A DNA stretch of 64,000 bases from Pseudolactococcus insecticola (GCF_011170065.1 NZ_BLLH01000010.1:1-64000); one strand, 5' to 3'. Counted from the stretch's first letter, positions 47,904-57,968 are shown. Program-made: numbers and translations. Notes: generated from the letters alone by a model not told the origin.

Positions 47904-49137
47904 ATTTTTCTAACCTCCATTGTGCTTTCTGGGCAATGCTGCCGTGAATCTCATAAGTCGTTTCTGTTTCCTTGATGCTTGTAATCAAAGCAATTTGCTT
48001 TAATTCAGGCAATAAATAAGCTTTGCTATAAGGTAACGCTAGCTCAAACGGCGTGAATAGACCTGAAACCTTTTCAATAATTGTCTGACGTAAGGTCTGC
48101 GCACCCGTTTCTGACTTGATTGATAACTGGACGCTAGGCAAAATTGTCGGCAAAAAATCCACCGCCGCATCAAGCTTGTTATACACCACAAGAACAGGAA
48201 TATCAGCCATATCAAGTTCTTTCATGATGTCTTCCACCACGCGCTCGTGCAGCTCATGAGCAGGGTTTGACGCATCAATCACGTGTAGTAGCAAATCAAC
48301 GTCCTTGGACTCCTGCAAGGTCGACTTAAAAGCCTGTACAAGCTCCGTCGGCAAGTCCTGGATGAAACCAACAGTATCCGTCAAGGTCACTGTAAACTCG
48401 TCTTTGAGCGAGAAATCTTTGGTCGTTGCGTCCAAGGTCGCAAAAAGCTCATCTTGCTCGTATTGCATTTTTTGCGTCAAAGCGTTAAAAATCGACGACT
48501 TGCCCGCATTGGTATAGCCAATCAAGCCAATCTTGAAAATGCCTGAGTTCAAGCGTTTCTGACGACTATTTTCTTGCGTCTTTTCAGCTTTTTTGAGCGC
48601 CGATTCAATGATTTCAATCCTGTGACGGATATGTCTGCGGTCTGTTTCAAGCTGACTTTCCCCAGCACCACGCGCACCAATACCGCCAGCCTGACGGCTG
48701 AGTTCAAGTCCTTTACTACCTGACAAGCGTGGCATTAGATATTTGAGTTGCGCCAATTCAACCTGTAGCATCCCAACGTGAGACCTCGCACGTAGCGCAA
48801 AAATATCCAAGATTAGCTGCATCCTGTCAATCACTTTGACACCTAAAAAAGTCTCTAGATTGACATTTTGACGCGGTGTCAACTTTTCATTGAAGATAAC
48901 TGTGTCAATCTCCCAGGCGTCAACATTCGCCTTGATTTCCTCTAACTTACCAAGCCCAATCAAGTATTTGCCGTCAAGTGTTTCTTTTTTTTGTGTGAAC
49001 ACATCCGCCACCACAGCACCGGCCGTCTTTGCCAGACTTTCTAGTTCACGCATAGATTCTTCAAACGTCCGATTATTGACAAAGCTCTCGACGCCAACTA
49101 AAACGACTTTTTCTGCCTGCATTTCAGTTTCTATCAT
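47890..49137 (-). CDS. hflX: Ribosome-splitting GTPase HflX
   Basis: A 415-residue GTPase. An N-terminal HflX domain with coiled coil (RQAGGIGARGAGESQLE, about 145-165) precedes the G domain: G1 GYTNAGKSS, G3 DTVGFI, G4 NKLD. HflX binds the 50S E site and splits stalled or heat-damaged ribosomes. The ATG at 49137 is preferred (GAGAGG 7 nt upstream) over the one five codons down. It overlaps miaA by 14 nt. Confidence 0.95.
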   Translation of the reverse strand: MIETEMQAEKVVLVGVESFVNNRTFEESMRELESLAKTAGAVVADVFTQKKETLDGKYLIGLGKLEEIKANVDAWEIDTVIFNEKLTPRQNVNLETFLGVKVIDRMQLILDIFALRARSHVGMLQVELAQLKYLMPRLSGSKGLELSRQAGGIGARGAGESQLETDRRHIRHRIEIIESALKKAEKTQENSRQKRLNSGIFKIGLIGYTNAGKSSIFNALTQKMQYEQDELFATLDATTKDFSLKDEFTVTLTDTVGFIQDLPTELVQAFKSTLQESKDVDLLLHVIDASNPAHELHERVVEDIMKELDMADIPVLVVYNKLDAAVDFLPTILPSVQLSIKSETGAQTLRQTIIEKVSGLFTPFELALPYSKAYLLPELKQIALITSIKETETTYEIHGSIAQKAQWRLEKYGLR

Positions 49138-50026
49138 CTAAAAACCTCTCTATTTTCTTGGCAATGTTGGCTTGAAAATCATCCGCAAAAACATCTTCAA
49201 ACGCAACTGACATCCGATTTTTGAACCAAGTGATTTGCCGTTTACTATAGCGCCGTGAATTTTGCTTGACAGCATCAACGGCTGCATCAAGCGCTATCTC
49301 CCCCTCAAAATATGGGAAAAATTCCTTATAGCCGATGGCACGAGAGACTTGTGCCACTGGAAATTGCTCATAGAGAAATTTCGCTTCAGCTAGGAGTCCG
49401 TCAGACATCATAACATCTACCCGATGATTGATGCGTTCATACAATATCTTGCGATCTGCATTAAGCCCCAGTATCAGAAAATCATAGTCAGAGGCCTGAT
49501 TCGTCAGACCCTCGCCAAAAGTCGCAATTTCAAGCGCTCTGATCGCCCGACGGCGGTTGAGTTCAGGAAGTTTGATATTGTGTGCGCTAAGTTCAGAAAA
49601 AAGTTCAGTATCCGTCTTCTTTTCAAGCAACTGACGCAAGTCACGCATCTCATCGTGATGCCCAGAACCGCCCAAATGATAGCCTTCTATCAAGCTTTGC
49701 AAGTAAAGTCCCGTGCCACCCACGATAATCGGCAACTTGCCACGCAACGAAATTTCTGCAATCAGCGAATTTGCCGCCGTGACAAAGTCATGCGCACTAA
49801 AACGCTCCGTCAAATCACGCACATCAATCAGATGATGTGGCGCCATTGCCTGTTCTTCAGCCGTCGCCTTTGCCGTGCCAATGTGAACCTCACGATAAAC
49901 TTGTTGGCTATCACCATTGATAATCTCGCCGTTATAAGCCTGCGCCAACTGGATTGATAGCGCAGTTTTGCCAACAGCGGTCGGGCCCGCGATCACAATT
50001 ACTTTATTTCTAGTCAAATTTTTCAC
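49124..50026 (-). CDS. miaA: tRNA dimethylallyltransferase
   Basis: A 300-residue enzyme that prenylates A37 of tRNAs reading codons beginning with U. It has the P-loop AGPTAVGKTALS (13-24), GDSQQVYREVHIGTAK and IVGGTGLYLQSL. It starts at a GTG with AAGG about 7 nt upstream. First gene of the miaA-hflX unit. Confidence 0.96.
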   Translation of the reverse strand: MKNLTRNKVIVIAGPTAVGKTALSIQLAQAYNGEIINGDSQQVYREVHIGTAKATAEEQAMAPHHLIDVRDLTERFSAHDFVTAANSLIAEISLRGKLPIIVGGTGLYLQSLIEGYHLGGSGHHDEMRDLRQLLEKKTDTELFSELSAHNIKLPELNRRRAIRALEIATFGEGLTNQASDYDFLILGLNADRKILYERINHRVDVMMSDGLLAEAKFLYEQFPVAQVSRAIGYKEFFPYFEGEIALDAAVDAVKQNSRRYSKRQITWFKNRMSVAFEDVFADDFQANIAKKIERFLDDRN

Positions 50027-50041
50027 TTTTTGCCTTATTTT

Positions 50042-50059
50042 TGTTATGATTTAAGTATA
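50042..50059. promoter_or_regulatory. Back-to-back promoters of the DUF3042 gene and miaA
   Basis: TGTTATGAT (50042-50050) is an extended -10 reading right toward 50096. TATACT (50059-50054, minus) reads left toward miaA. The two -10 elements are only 3 bp apart, so both directions cannot easily be occupied at once. Confidence 0.55.
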
Positions 50060-50095
50060 GCATATTTTTTTCAAATGAATCTAGGAGGATTTTTC

Positions 50096-50263
50096 ATGAA
50101 CAAATTTGGTAAAGGTCTTATCACAGGCGTTTTAGGTACAGTTGTAGCCACAGTTGGCGGTATTTTCGCAATCAAAAAAGGGATCATCGACCCTGAAATC
50201 AAAAAAGAAGAATTTATCAACGAAAATCGCCGTAAAGCCGCACGTAAACGTGTCTCACATTAA
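50096..50263 (+). CDS. DUF3042 family protein
   Basis: A 55-residue protein with one N-terminal hydrophobic helix (GLITGVLGTVVATVGGIFAIKKG) and a basic tail ending in ENRRKAARKRVSH, typical of the DUF3042 family of lactic acid bacteria. The function is unknown; a small membrane protein is likely. AGGAGG lies 6 nt before the ATG; the 22 in-frame codons above it are not coding. Confidence 0.88.
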   Translation: MNKFGKGLITGVLGTVVATVGGIFAIKKGIIDPEIKKEEFINENRRKAARKRVSH

Positions 50264-50269
50264 AGCATT

Positions 50270-50310
50270 AAAAAGACGCTCAGCCTGATAATCAGGCTGG
50301 GCGTCTTTTT
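50270..50310. terminator. Bidirectional terminator between DUF3042 and YtxH genes
   Basis: A strong stem AAAAAGACGCtCAGCCTGA/TCAGGCTGgGCGTCTTTTT with one mismatch serves the convergent genes. Confidence 0.92.
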
Positions 50311-50312
50311 CT

Positions 50313-50873
50313 TTATTCTGAGATTGCATCAGACGTTTCAGAAACCAATTCGTCAGCTTTGGCAGCCATTTCATCAGCTTTTTTAACCAAATCTTCTTGT
50401 TCGATTTCAAGTGAAAAATCATCATTAAATGCCGCATCAGTTTCAGCAGAGTCAGACTTGAACTCGCCTACTTTATCTGCGATTTTTTCTTTTGTCGCAT
50501 TCAAGAACTCCAAAACTTTTTCTTTTGACAAGTCACCGGAGTCAACTTTTGCTTTGATGTCATCTTTTTTTGCTGTCAGAAAGGCTTTTGCCTTATCAGC
50601 TGAGATCTCACCATTGTCAAATTTTTCTTTGATATCATTGAATTTTTCTGTTGAAAAATCAACGATTTGACCTGATTTTTCGTCGTAAAAGTTCAATGCT
50701 GAACCTTTGACTTCATCAAGTTTAGCTTTTGGATCTTCCTTGTAATCATCATAAAAATCCTTGACGTCTTGGCGTAATTTTTTGCCTTCTTTTGGCGCTG
50801 CTGCGAGTGCTGCTGCACCACCAGCTAGGACACCTAAGAATGCACCCAATAAAAATCCTGATTTTTTAGCCAT
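50313..50873 (-). CDS. YtxH domain protein
   Basis: A 186-residue protein. The N-terminal YtxH motif (SGFLLGAFLGVLAGGAAALAAAPKEGKKLR) is a membrane helix followed by a long charged helical region. Two consecutive segments of about 25 residues resemble each other (FDNGEISADKAKAFLTAKKD and VDSGDLSKEKVLEFLNATKE), pointing to an internal duplication. YtxH proteins accompany general stress responses. It follows the DUF948 gene closely. Confidence 0.88.
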   Translation of the reverse strand: MAKKSGFLLGAFLGVLAGGAAALAAAPKEGKKLRQDVKDFYDDYKEDPKAKLDEVKGSALNFYDEKSGQIVDFSTEKFNDIKEKFDNGEISADKAKAFLTAKKDDIKAKVDSGDLSKEKVLEFLNATKEKIADKVGEFKSDSAETDAAFNDDFSLEIEQEDLVKKADEMAAKADELVSETSDAISE

Positions 50874-50892
50874 ATTTTCTCCTTTGATTTGC

Positions 50893-51285
50893 TTAATCTT
50901 TGTTTTTCTTTTTGAACAGTTTGCCTGCGCTCTTGCCCAATGTAACGACAGCCGTTGCCTTACCTGTATTTTTGGCCTTACCAGTAAAGCGTGTCACAAA
51001 CGCATTACTTGAGTTATTGACTTTAGACACACTCGTTGACAAGTCTGCAACTGCCGTAAATAGTGGATCAATTGTCGCGACTTTGGTATTGACATCATCA
51101 AGTAAAGTGTTGGTTTTTGCCATCAATGTGTCTGCCTGATTGAGCAAGACATCGGCATCTTTTGTCACAATGGCAATCGTTCGGTTAATCTCGTCAACTG
51201 TTTTCATCAGTTTGACAACCAAAATCACCAAAAATAAAACTAAAATAGCAACTGCAACTGCGATAATGATCAGTGCTGTATCTCC
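50893..51285 (-). CDS. DUF948 family protein
   Basis: A 130-residue protein. A membrane helix (about 4-26) is followed by a coiled coil with regular Val/Thr/Asp spacing (TVDEINRTIAIVTKDADVLL), typical of DUF948. The ATG at 51285 has AGAGGTG 5 nt upstream. Paired with YtxH 19 nt downstream, as in many Firmicutes; the pair may act together at the envelope. Confidence 0.88.
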   Translation of the reverse strand, partial: GDTALIIIAVAVAILVLFLVILVVKLMKTVDEINRTIAIVTKDADVLLNQADTLMAKTNTLLDDVNTKVATIDPLFTAVADLSTSVSKVNNSSNAFVTRFTGKAKNTGKATAVVTLGKSAGKLFKKKNKD

Positions 51286-51345
51286 CATGGACACCTCTTT
51301 TCTATACAATACATGCTACATCTGTACTCACTTTATTATAACAAA

Positions 51346-52158
51346 CTACTGTTTGTTAAGGAAATATTTACTGGGACGATGGTGATAACACCAGATGATC
51401 ACGCCAACTATCACGAGTATCAGCGATAGAATCTGTGAGACACGTAAAGGTCCAAGCATCAGGCTATCTGTCCGCATCTGCTCAATGACAAAGCGTCCCA
51501 AACCGTACCAGACCAGATAAAAAGCAAAGAGATCACCAGATTTGAGCCATTTGAGTCGATGCCGCAAGGCGAGCACGATGACAAAGCCTATAACATTCCA
51601 CGTGGATTCATAAAGAAAAGTCGGCGTGCGATATTTCCCTGAAATCAGCATTTGATTTTTGATAAAATCAGGCAGGTAGTTGAGCGACTTGACAGCATGC
51701 CCGTAGGCTTCCTGGTTGACAAAGTTGCCCCAGCGGCCCATGGCTTGCGCAATCAGGACGCCAGGCACGGCAATATCTAGAAAATCAAGCGGCGCGATCA
51801 TCTTGTAGTAAGAAAAGACGACGAGCACGATGGTTCCTGCAATCAGCCCACCATAGATGGCAAGACCCCCATTCCAAACGGCAAAAATCTCTGACGGATG
51901 CTTACTATAATAGCCAAACTCGAACAAGACATAGTAAAGCCTCGCCCCAATAATCGCAATCGGAAAGGCCATCAGGATAAAATCAAGCACATCATCCGGC
52001 TTGATTTTTTTGCGTGGCGCCTCTTTCATGGCAAGAAAGACCGCAAGTACAACACCAGAGACGATGCACAGCGCATACCAGTGAATTTCAAAGGGACCTA
52101 GTTTTAGAGCGACGGGGTTGATTGCAGCTAAGTAATTAGTCATTAATATCGGCATCAT
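51346..52158 (-). CDS. lgt: Prolipoprotein diacylglyceryl transferase
   Basis: About 270 residues, seven membrane segments. It has IHWYAL near the start, YYVLFE, the Lgt signature [13 protein letters not shown] (about 140-152) and RTPTFLYES. It transfers diacylglycerol from phosphatidylglycerol to the lipobox Cys of prolipoproteins. Neither the ATG pair at 52158/52155 nor the ATG at 52143 has a good Shine-Dalgarno; the latter would fit homologues better. It follows hprK by 1 nt. Confidence 0.95.
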   Translation of the reverse strand: MMPILMTNYLAAINPVALKLGPFEIHWYALCIVSGVVLAVFLAMKEAPRKKIKPDDVLDFILMAFPIAIIGARLYYVLFEFGYYSKHPSEIFAVWNGGLAIYGGLIAGTIVLVVFSYYKMIAPLDFLDIAVPGVLIAQAMGRWGNFVNQEAYGHAVKSLNYLPDFIKNQMLISGKYRTPTFLYESTWNVIGFVIVLALRHRLKWLKSGDLFAFYLVWYGLGRFVIEQMRTDSLMLGPLRVSQILSLILVIVGVIIWCYHHRPSKYFLNKQ

Positions 52159-52159
52159 C

Positions 52160-53083
52160 TTATGAATTTTTACTAATCAAGTTGGTCAGGCGGTCTTCAA
52201 AGAGCTGTGTGGCATCAAAGCCCATATTTTTAGCCCGGAAATTCATGACAGCAGCTTCAATGATCACTGACACGTTACGACCTGTTTTGACTGGAATCTT
52301 GACCTGTGGCACTGATACACCCGCAAAATCAGTCTTCGTTTCACCATTTCCTAGGCGATCGTAAGCTTTTTCATGATCAAAGTTTTCCAAAAAGACCGTT
52401 AAGTTAACTTGAGACTTGTCCATGACGGCACCTGCCCCAAAAAGACTCATCACGTCAATGATACCAACACCTCGAATCTCAATCAAATGGCGCAAAATCT
52501 CAGCTGGCTCACCCATGACTGTAAACTCATCTTTTTTATAAACATCCACACGATCATCGGCAACGAGGCGATGACCTCGTTTAACAAGCTCTAGCCCCGT
52601 TTCAGACTTACCAATACCAGACGAGCCCTGGATCAGCACGCCGACACCAAAAATATCCATGAGCACGCCGTGAACAGACACGCGCTCTGCAAGCTCTTCA
52701 TCGAGAAAGGCTGTTAGCGCACCATTTAGGCGACTTGTTGGCTCTTTTGACTGCAATAGGACAGTATCGCGTTTTTTAGCGACAGCGAGCATCTCATCAG
52801 GAATGTCAAGCCCACGCGCTACAATAATCGCTGGCGTCTCATCTGTCACGATATTTTTGAGCAGATCATAGCGATTATCACCGATCACATTTTGCGCGTA
52901 CGACCACTCTTTCATCCCAAAAAGCTGGATGCGCTCAGGTGTATAGTATTCTAGATAGCCTGTCATCTCAAGACCTGGACGTGTAATATCTGACGTCGTG
53001 ATTTCTTTTTTCAGCGCCGTTTCTGACGAATAGCGCACATCAAATTTGATTTTTTCAAGCAATTCTGCGACTGTAACTGTCAT
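52160..53083 (-). CDS. hprK: HPr kinase/phosphorylase
   Basis: A 307-residue bifunctional kinase that adds or removes phosphate on Ser46 of HPr and so controls CcpA. It has the P-loop GSSGIGKSE (about 154) and the signature [15 protein letters not shown] (about 203). The ATG at 53083 has GTGAG 6 nt upstream; an ATG ten codons above overlaps the -10 (TGATATAAT) and cannot lie in the transcript. The CcpA site at pfl is one downstream target of this pathway. Confidence 0.95.
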   Translation of the reverse strand: MTVTVAELLEKIKFDVRYSSETALKKEITTSDITRPGLEMTGYLEYYTPERIQLFGMKEWSYAQNVIGDNRYDLLKNIVTDETPAIIVARGLDIPDEMLAVAKKRDTVLLQSKEPTSRLNGALTAFLDEELAERVSVHGVLMDIFGVGVLIQGSSGIGKSETGLELVKRGHRLVADDRVDVYKKDEFTVMGEPAEILRHLIEIRGVGIIDVMSLFGAGAVMDKSQVNLTVFLENFDHEKAYDRLGNGETKTDFAGVSVPQVKIPVKTGRNVSVIIEAAVMNFRAKNMGFDATQLFEDRLTNLISKNS

Positions 53084-53126
53084 AGATTTTCTCACTTTCT
53101 TGTTTGACTTCATTATATCAAATTTT

Positions 53127-53163
53127 GAAAGAAAACGCTTTATCTAGGACAGAGCGTTTTCTT
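53127..53163 (-). terminator. Terminator of the LiaX/PspC-like unit
   Basis: The stem GAAAACGCT/AGCGTTTTC lies 13 nt after the PspC gene, followed by a short T-rich stretch and then the hprK promoter. Confidence 0.75.
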
Positions 53164-53175
53164 TTTGAAATCAAT

Positions 53176-53499
53176 TTAAAATTGTGACCAGTCATCATCG
53201 TCATCAAATGGTGTGACGTCTTTTCTTTTCTTAGTTTCTGTTTTTGTGTTACCTGACATTCCCGAAAAGTGAGCAAAATCCTGTTGTTTTCCACTCATAT
53301 CTGGTGCTTGCCGTGGCATGATGAAGGCTGCGATGATATAAATCAAGAGTAGTGACCCAAAACTTGTCAAAGCAATCACTGTATAGACGATTCGGATGAT
53401 GGTAATCACATCTCGACTTAGATTAAAATACTCGCCAATACCGCCAATCACACCTGAAACCATCTTATTTTGTCTTGATTTTGTGAGTTGCTTAGCCAT
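53176..53499 (-). CDS. PspC domain protein, LiaY-like
   Basis: A 107-residue protein. The PspC domain (about 6-62: KMVSGVIGGIGEYFNLSRDVITIIRIVY, then a membrane segment) is followed by a soluble tail ending in FDDDDDWSQF. PspC proteins respond to membrane stress. It overlaps the DUF4097 gene by 8 nt; the ATG at 53499 gives the usual PspC start. With its partner it resembles the LiaXY pair of enterococci. Confidence 0.88.
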   Translation of the reverse strand: MAKQLTKSRQNKMVSGVIGGIGEYFNLSRDVITIIRIVYTVIALTSFGSLLLIYIIAAFIMPRQAPDMSGKQQDFAHFSGMSGNTKTETKKRKDVTPFDDDDDWSQF

Positions 53500-54676
53500 T
53501 TTGAGCGTCCTCCTTATCTTCTTGATTGTCAAAGGTATCTGTAAACACTTCTGTGAACTGATCTGACGTCACGTCAGACAGACTATCAGATTGTACAGCT
53601 GTTGTTTGTTCTGACTGTGTCCCGTCAACAAAATCAGGCACTTTTGCCTCACCATCTTTTAACCAAATAGTACCTGCGTTGGTCGCAGCGTCAATGGTCA
53701 GACTATTCGTCGCCGTTCTGACAAGTGCTGCACCATTTTTTGTGATTTCAAGCGGACTATCAAGTGTGATTCGTGTTTTGTACTTGCCAAAAGTCGTTTT
53801 GACATAACCTACAAGGCCAATATTTTCTGGAACAGAGATTTTGACGTCACCATTGACATTTTTAACCTTGAGATTTTCGGCATTGATAGACGTCGCTGTG
53901 ACTAGGATTTCACCATTGACACTCGAGATGTTTGCTGTCTCAAAGTCACTTGCAATGCGGACTTCACCATTGACTGCCTTGACATTCAAGCTTTCTACTG
54001 CACCGCCTGTTATTGTCAAATCGCCATTGACCTTCTTGATAGAAAGGTCGTCTGCGACCAAATCTGTGAGTTTTACCACGCCATTGACCACGTCAAAAGT
54101 TGCGTCATCAAGCTGACTTTCAGCGAGGGTGATCGTAATATCAGCAACAATTCGTTTGCTCTTGATTGCGACTAGCAACTCGCCGTCTTCAAGTGTGATT
54201 ACAACATTATCACGGATAAACTCATCTAAGTTTTCTTCTGCCACGCCACCATAAACACGATAAGTCGCTTCGATAATCGTTTTTTCGACGTCTTTCGTGA
54301 GCACTGTCACATCGCCAGAAGTCACTGAAACGTCCAACTCTGTGATCTCGCCGTCAAATGCCACATAATCTTTTTTCGTCAGATACTTAAAACTTGGAAA
54401 GCCTGAGCTAAAGTCCACGTTATTATCAACAGATTTTTTCGCCGTATTAAAAATATTTTTGACGAAATTTCCTGTTTGATTTACCAGCTGTTTGAAGGTT
54501 TCTGACGAGTCTGTTTGGTAGCCGTCTTTGTCAAAAGCAGATTGGCTTGATTTGCTACTTGCGTCCGTTGCTTGATCTTGCGATAAACCAGCTTTTTCTA
54601 GCAATTCGATTGCTTCAGCTTGGGTGATGATGTTTTTACGCATCAATTCTAAAATTCTTTCTTTTTGGTCATTCAT
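53492..54676 (-). CDS. DUF4097 beta-helix protein, LiaX-like
   Basis: A 394-residue protein. A helical N-terminal part (MNDQKERILELMRKNIITQAEAIELLEKAG) looks like the small helical domain found in YvlB/LiaX proteins. A DUF4097 beta-helix follows (about 100-330) with repeating strands such as VVKLTDLVAD, VNGDLTI and VNGEVRI. No signal peptide is seen. In enterococci LiaX senses membrane damage by daptomycin or peptides; that role here is inferred only from domain and partner. Confidence 0.82.
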   Translation of the reverse strand: MNDQKERILELMRKNIITQAEAIELLEKAGLSQDQATDASSKSSQSAFDKDGYQTDSSETFKQLVNQTGNFVKNIFNTAKKSVDNNVDFSSGFPSFKYLTKKDYVAFDGEITELDVSVTSGDVTVLTKDVEKTIIEATYRVYGGVAEENLDEFIRDNVVITLEDGELLVAIKSKRIVADITITLAESQLDDATFDVVNGVVKLTDLVADDLSIKKVNGDLTITGGAVESLNVKAVNGEVRIASDFETANISSVNGEILVTATSINAENLKVKNVNGDVKISVPENIGLVGYVKTTFGKYKTRITLDSPLEITKNGAALVRTATNSLTIDAATNAGTIWLKDGEAKVPDFVDGTQSEQTTAVQSDSLSDVTSDQFTEVFTDTFDNQEDKEDAQNG

Positions 54677-54717
54677 ATTGTCACACTTTCTGATTGTTTG
54701 CTTCGTTTTTTTAGGAT

Positions 54718-54757
54718 GTGTTGTAAGTAGTAAATCACTTACACACTTATTATCTCA
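54718..54757 (-). promoter_or_regulatory. Promoter and inverted repeat upstream of the LiaX-like gene
   Basis: Extended -10 TGAGATAAT (54757-54749), then GTGTGTAAGTG...ACTTACAACAC, an imperfect inverted repeat (GTGT-GTAAGT/ACTTAC-ACAC) spanning 54718-54747 at the expected transcript start. It could be an operator or a leader hairpin. Confidence 0.5.
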
Positions 54758-54768
54758 TAGTTGACAGC

Positions 54769-54797
54769 AAAAAAAATCAGACTTGCGCCCGATTTTC
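54769..54797 (-). terminator. Weak terminator of ileS
   Basis: AAAATC/GATTTT stem followed by a T-run on minus, shortly after the ileS stop. Confidence 0.5.
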
Positions 54798-54810
54798 CTA
54801 ATCATTTTTA

Positions 54811-57618
54811 TTAATTTGCTTTGATTTCAAATCCTATTTTGGCTGCTTCTGGAAATTCAGCCGCTACGATGCCCGCACAATGCACACACAAGCTTGCTAG
54901 ATTTGGATTTTCATCTGTGCCAACTGTTTCATCAATGCGGCGGCAACGTTCACACACATCTCCATGCGCATGCGTCACATGAATAGCATTATCATCCACC
55001 TTAAGCACATCGCTTGGCGCAATGCCATCTGCAACCGTAAATTCTGAAACGATCAACAATGTCGCAATGTTTTCACCATTGTCTGCAACACTCGCAAGTA
55101 ATGTTTTTGTCACTTCATCAGGATAGACAACGACACTTGCCTCTAACGATTTGCCGATGATTTTTTCGTCACGCGCGATTTCGAGCGCCTTGTGCACGCT
55201 CGTTCTGAAGTCCAGAAAGGCTGACCAGAAGTCCAGAATTTCGTCAGACTCTGGAATATTTTGCGCAACAGGCATCTCAGTCAGATAGGCATAGGCCTCT
55301 TCTTCTTGCTCGAGGTAAGTCCAGATTTCTTCAGTGGTATGCGGGATGACAGGCACGAGGAGTTTTGTCAATGTCACTAAAATCTCATACATGACCGTTT
55401 GCATCCGACGACGAGCAGCAGATTTTTCAGCTTCTATATAGACGATGTCTTTTGCAAAATCCAGATAAAATGCTGATAAATCATTGGTCAAGAAATTGAA
55501 AATCGTCCGATAAACATCCATGAAATTGTAGAGGTCGTACGCCGTACGAACTGCCTTAACGACTTCATTAAGTCTGACGAGCAAATACTTGTCAGAGCCT
55601 TTCAATTCGTCAAAGGTAATAGCATCAGTCGTTTTATCAAAATCAGACGTATTTGCAATCAAAAAGCGCAGCGTATTTCTGATTTTACGATAACTTTCAG
55701 ACGTTTGCCCAATCAAGTCCATAGAAACACGTACGTCAGAAGTGCTATCAACGCTTGCCACCCAGAGGCGCAAAATATCCGCACCATATTGTTTGGTCAC
55801 GTCTTTTGGTGCAATACCATTGCCCAGAGATTTAGAAAACTTACGTCCTTTGGCGTCTTGGACAAAACCTTGCGACAAAACTGCCTTGTAAGGGGCAATA
55901 CCATTGACTGCAACTGACGTCGTGATAGACGAGTTGAACCAACCTCGGTATTGGTCAGAGCCTTCAAGATAAAGGTCAGCAGGATAGGTCAAGCCGTCGC
56001 GCTGGTTAAGCACACCATTCCATGATGAACCTGAGTCAAACCAAACGTCCATGATATCCGTTTCTTTGGTAAATTCACCATTTGGTGAACCTGGATGTGT
56101 GAAGCCATCAGGCAATAAATCTTTGGCCTCACGTTCCCACCAGATAATCGACCCTTCTTTTTCAAAAAGTGTCGCCACATGCTCAGTCGTTTCAGGCGTG
56201 ATAATAGCAGTACCATCCTCAGCATAGAAAATCGGCAGTGGCACACCCCAGGCACGTTGACGCGAAATCACCCAGTCACCACGGTCTCGGATCATGTTAT
56301 ATAAGCGCGTTTTGCCCCATGGAATTACCCAGTCTACTTTTTCAACTTCACTCAGGATATTTTCACGGAATTTATCAATTGACGCAAACCACTGTGGTGT
56401 CGCACGGAAAATGACAGGCTTTTTCGTCCGCCAGTCATGCGGATAGCTATGCGTGAAAAATTCCAGCTTCAAAAGCGCGCCTTTTTCAGTCAGAAGCTCC
56501 GTCACTTTTTTATTGCCCTCATCGTAGAAAAGTCCTTCAAATCCTGGCGCTTCATCCGTGTAATAACCACGGTCATCGATCGGCGACAAAACAGGCAACT
56601 TATACTTGCGACTGAAAATGTAGTCATCCTCACCATGACCAGGTGCCACGTGGACAAGGCCAGTACCAGAATCAAGCGTGACGTATTCAGCATTCATAAT
56701 CAAAGTCTCACGGTCATAAAACGGGTGCTTGGCAAGCATACCGTCAAGCTCAGAGCCTTTTAGTGTTTGCAAGACTTTATAGTCAGCCCATTCTAGTTTG
56801 TCAGCAACCGTATTAAGTAGTTCTGATGCGATGACAAATTTGCGATTTTCGACTTGTACCAAAACATAGTCATAGTCAGGATGTGCAAAAATACCCATAT
56901 TTGACGGAATCGTCCAAGGCGTCGTCGTCCAAATAACAAACTCCGCATCCTCAGGCAAAATCCCCTTTGTATCTGTCACTTTAAAAGCCACAAAAATAGA
57001 GGCAGAACGAACATCTTGATACTCAATTTCAGCTTCGGCAAGCGAACTTTCAGATGATGGTGACCAATAAATTGGCTTAGCACCTTTGTAAATATAGTTT
57101 TTTTCAGCCATTTTACCGAAAACACGGATTTGCGCTGCTTCAAACTCAGGCTGCAAACTCATATAAGGATGCTCCCAGTCCCCTAAAACACCCAGAGATT
57201 TGAAGCCTTTGCGCTGAATATCAACTTGTGAAAGGGCATAATCACGGCACATACGCAAGTATTCGGCACGATCGAGTTCTTTACGTTTAACGCCTTGTTT
57301 GGTCAAAACTTGCTCAATCGGTAGGCCATGCGTATCCCATCCAGGAACGTAGGGCGCCTTGAAACCAGCCATATTTTTGTAGCGGATGATGATGTCTTTG
57401 GAAATTTTATTCATCGCGTGACCAACGTGAATATCACCATTAGCATATGGCGGACCATCATGCAGCATGAATGACGGTTTTCCTTCATTTTCCTTGAGAC
57501 GATACTCATAGAGTTTTGCTTCGTCCCAAGCCTCTTGCATCTTAGGCTCTTTATTTGGCAAACCGGCACGCATTGGAAAGGCAGTTTTGCCTAAATTCAA
57601 AGTTTCTTTAATTTTCAT
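54811..57618 (-). CDS. ileS: Isoleucyl-tRNA synthetase
   Basis: A 935-residue class I synthetase. It has the HIGH motif as [10 protein letters not shown], the editing domain, KFSKS (KMSKS variant), and a C-terminal zinc site with CERC and CVHC. The true start is one of the ATG pair at 57621/57618; the frame extends 30 codons above without support. A Shine-Dalgarno GTGAGG sits before a hairpin that ends 3 nt from the first ATG. Expression is controlled by the T-box leader upstream. Confidence 0.97.
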   Translation of the reverse strand: MKIKETLNLGKTAFPMRAGLPNKEPKMQEAWDEAKLYEYRLKENEGKPSFMLHDGPPYANGDIHVGHAMNKISKDIIIRYKNMAGFKAPYVPGWDTHGLPIEQVLTKQGVKRKELDRAEYLRMCRDYALSQVDIQRKGFKSLGVLGDWEHPYMSLQPEFEAAQIRVFGKMAEKNYIYKGAKPIYWSPSSESSLAEAEIEYQDVRSASIFVAFKVTDTKGILPEDAEFVIWTTTPWTIPSNMGIFAHPDYDYVLVQVENRKFVIASELLNTVADKLEWADYKVLQTLKGSELDGMLAKHPFYDRETLIMNAEYVTLDSGTGLVHVAPGHGEDDYIFSRKYKLPVLSPIDDRGYYTDEAPGFEGLFYDEGNKKVTELLTEKGALLKLEFFTHSYPHDWRTKKPVIFRATPQWFASIDKFRENILSEVEKVDWVIPWGKTRLYNMIRDRGDWVISRQRAWGVPLPIFYAEDGTAIITPETTEHVATLFEKEGSIIWWEREAKDLLPDGFTHPGSPNGEFTKETDIMDVWFDSGSSWNGVLNQRDGLTYPADLYLEGSDQYRGWFNSSITTSVAVNGIAPYKAVLSQGFVQDAKGRKFSKSLGNGIAPKDVTKQYGADILRLWVASVDSTSDVRVSMDLIGQTSESYRKIRNTLRFLIANTSDFDKTTDAITFDELKGSDKYLLVRLNEVVKAVRTAYDLYNFMDVYRTIFNFLTNDLSAFYLDFAKDIVYIEAEKSAARRRMQTVMYEILVTLTKLLVPVIPHTTEEIWTYLEQEEEAYAYLTEMPVAQNIPESDEILDFWSAFLDFRTSVHKALEIARDEKIIGKSLEASVVVYPDEVTKTLLASVADNGENIATLLIVSEFTVADGIAPSDVLKVDDNAIHVTHAHGDVCERCRRIDETVGTDENPNLASLCVHCAGIVAAEFPEAAKIGFEIKAN

Positions 57619-57621
57619 CAT

Positions 57622-57650
57622 GATTTTTGAGCCGAAACTCAAAACCTCAC
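57622..57650 (-). promoter_or_regulatory. Hairpin-bridged Shine-Dalgarno of ileS
   Basis: GTGAGG (57650-57645), then an 8-bp hairpin TTTTGAGT-TTCG-GCTCAAAA (57644-57625) with a UUCG loop, then ATC and ATGATG. Folding would place the Shine-Dalgarno 3 or 6 nt from the two ATG codons. Confidence 0.6.
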
Positions 57651-57759
57651 TTTCTTTATTTAGTTTAGAAATAGATTGATCGTTTTTAGAGCAGACAAGA
57701 CAACGCAACCTTGAGCTTGCGAGATTAAGCCTAACACAGTCATTGTGGGAAAAAGTAAC

Positions 57760-57965
57760 AAAAAAAGGCTTTCCGAGGGACGAAAAGCCGCGGTACCACC
57801 CTCATTCACCCAAGGCAACTGCCTTAGGTCTCAAAAGTCCGATAAAGTAGACCAACCTTACTGCTTAGTGGCTGTGTTGCCTGATAATCATTTTCCTAGT
57901 GACTGCAAGACTTCCACCGTCTCTTGCTCGCTGTTAATATAGGAAAATGATTGTGGTGCACACAT
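57760..57965 (-). ncRNA. T-box riboswitch, isoleucine specifier
   Basis: The T-box core GGGTGGTACCGCGG is at 57801-57788, followed by the terminator stem GGCTTT/AAAGCC (57789-57767) and a T-run. Stem I can be read: lower helix TGTGTGC (57964-57958) with GCaACACA, upper helix CATTTTCCTA with TAGGAAAATG, and in the internal loop ATTATCAG, whose ATC (57885-57883) is the isoleucine specifier. AGCGAG and GACGGTGG are also in place. Uncharged tRNA-Ile should allow read-through into ileS. This accounts for the 350 nt without a gene between divIVA and ileS. Confidence 0.95.
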
Positions 57966-57968
57966 TTT

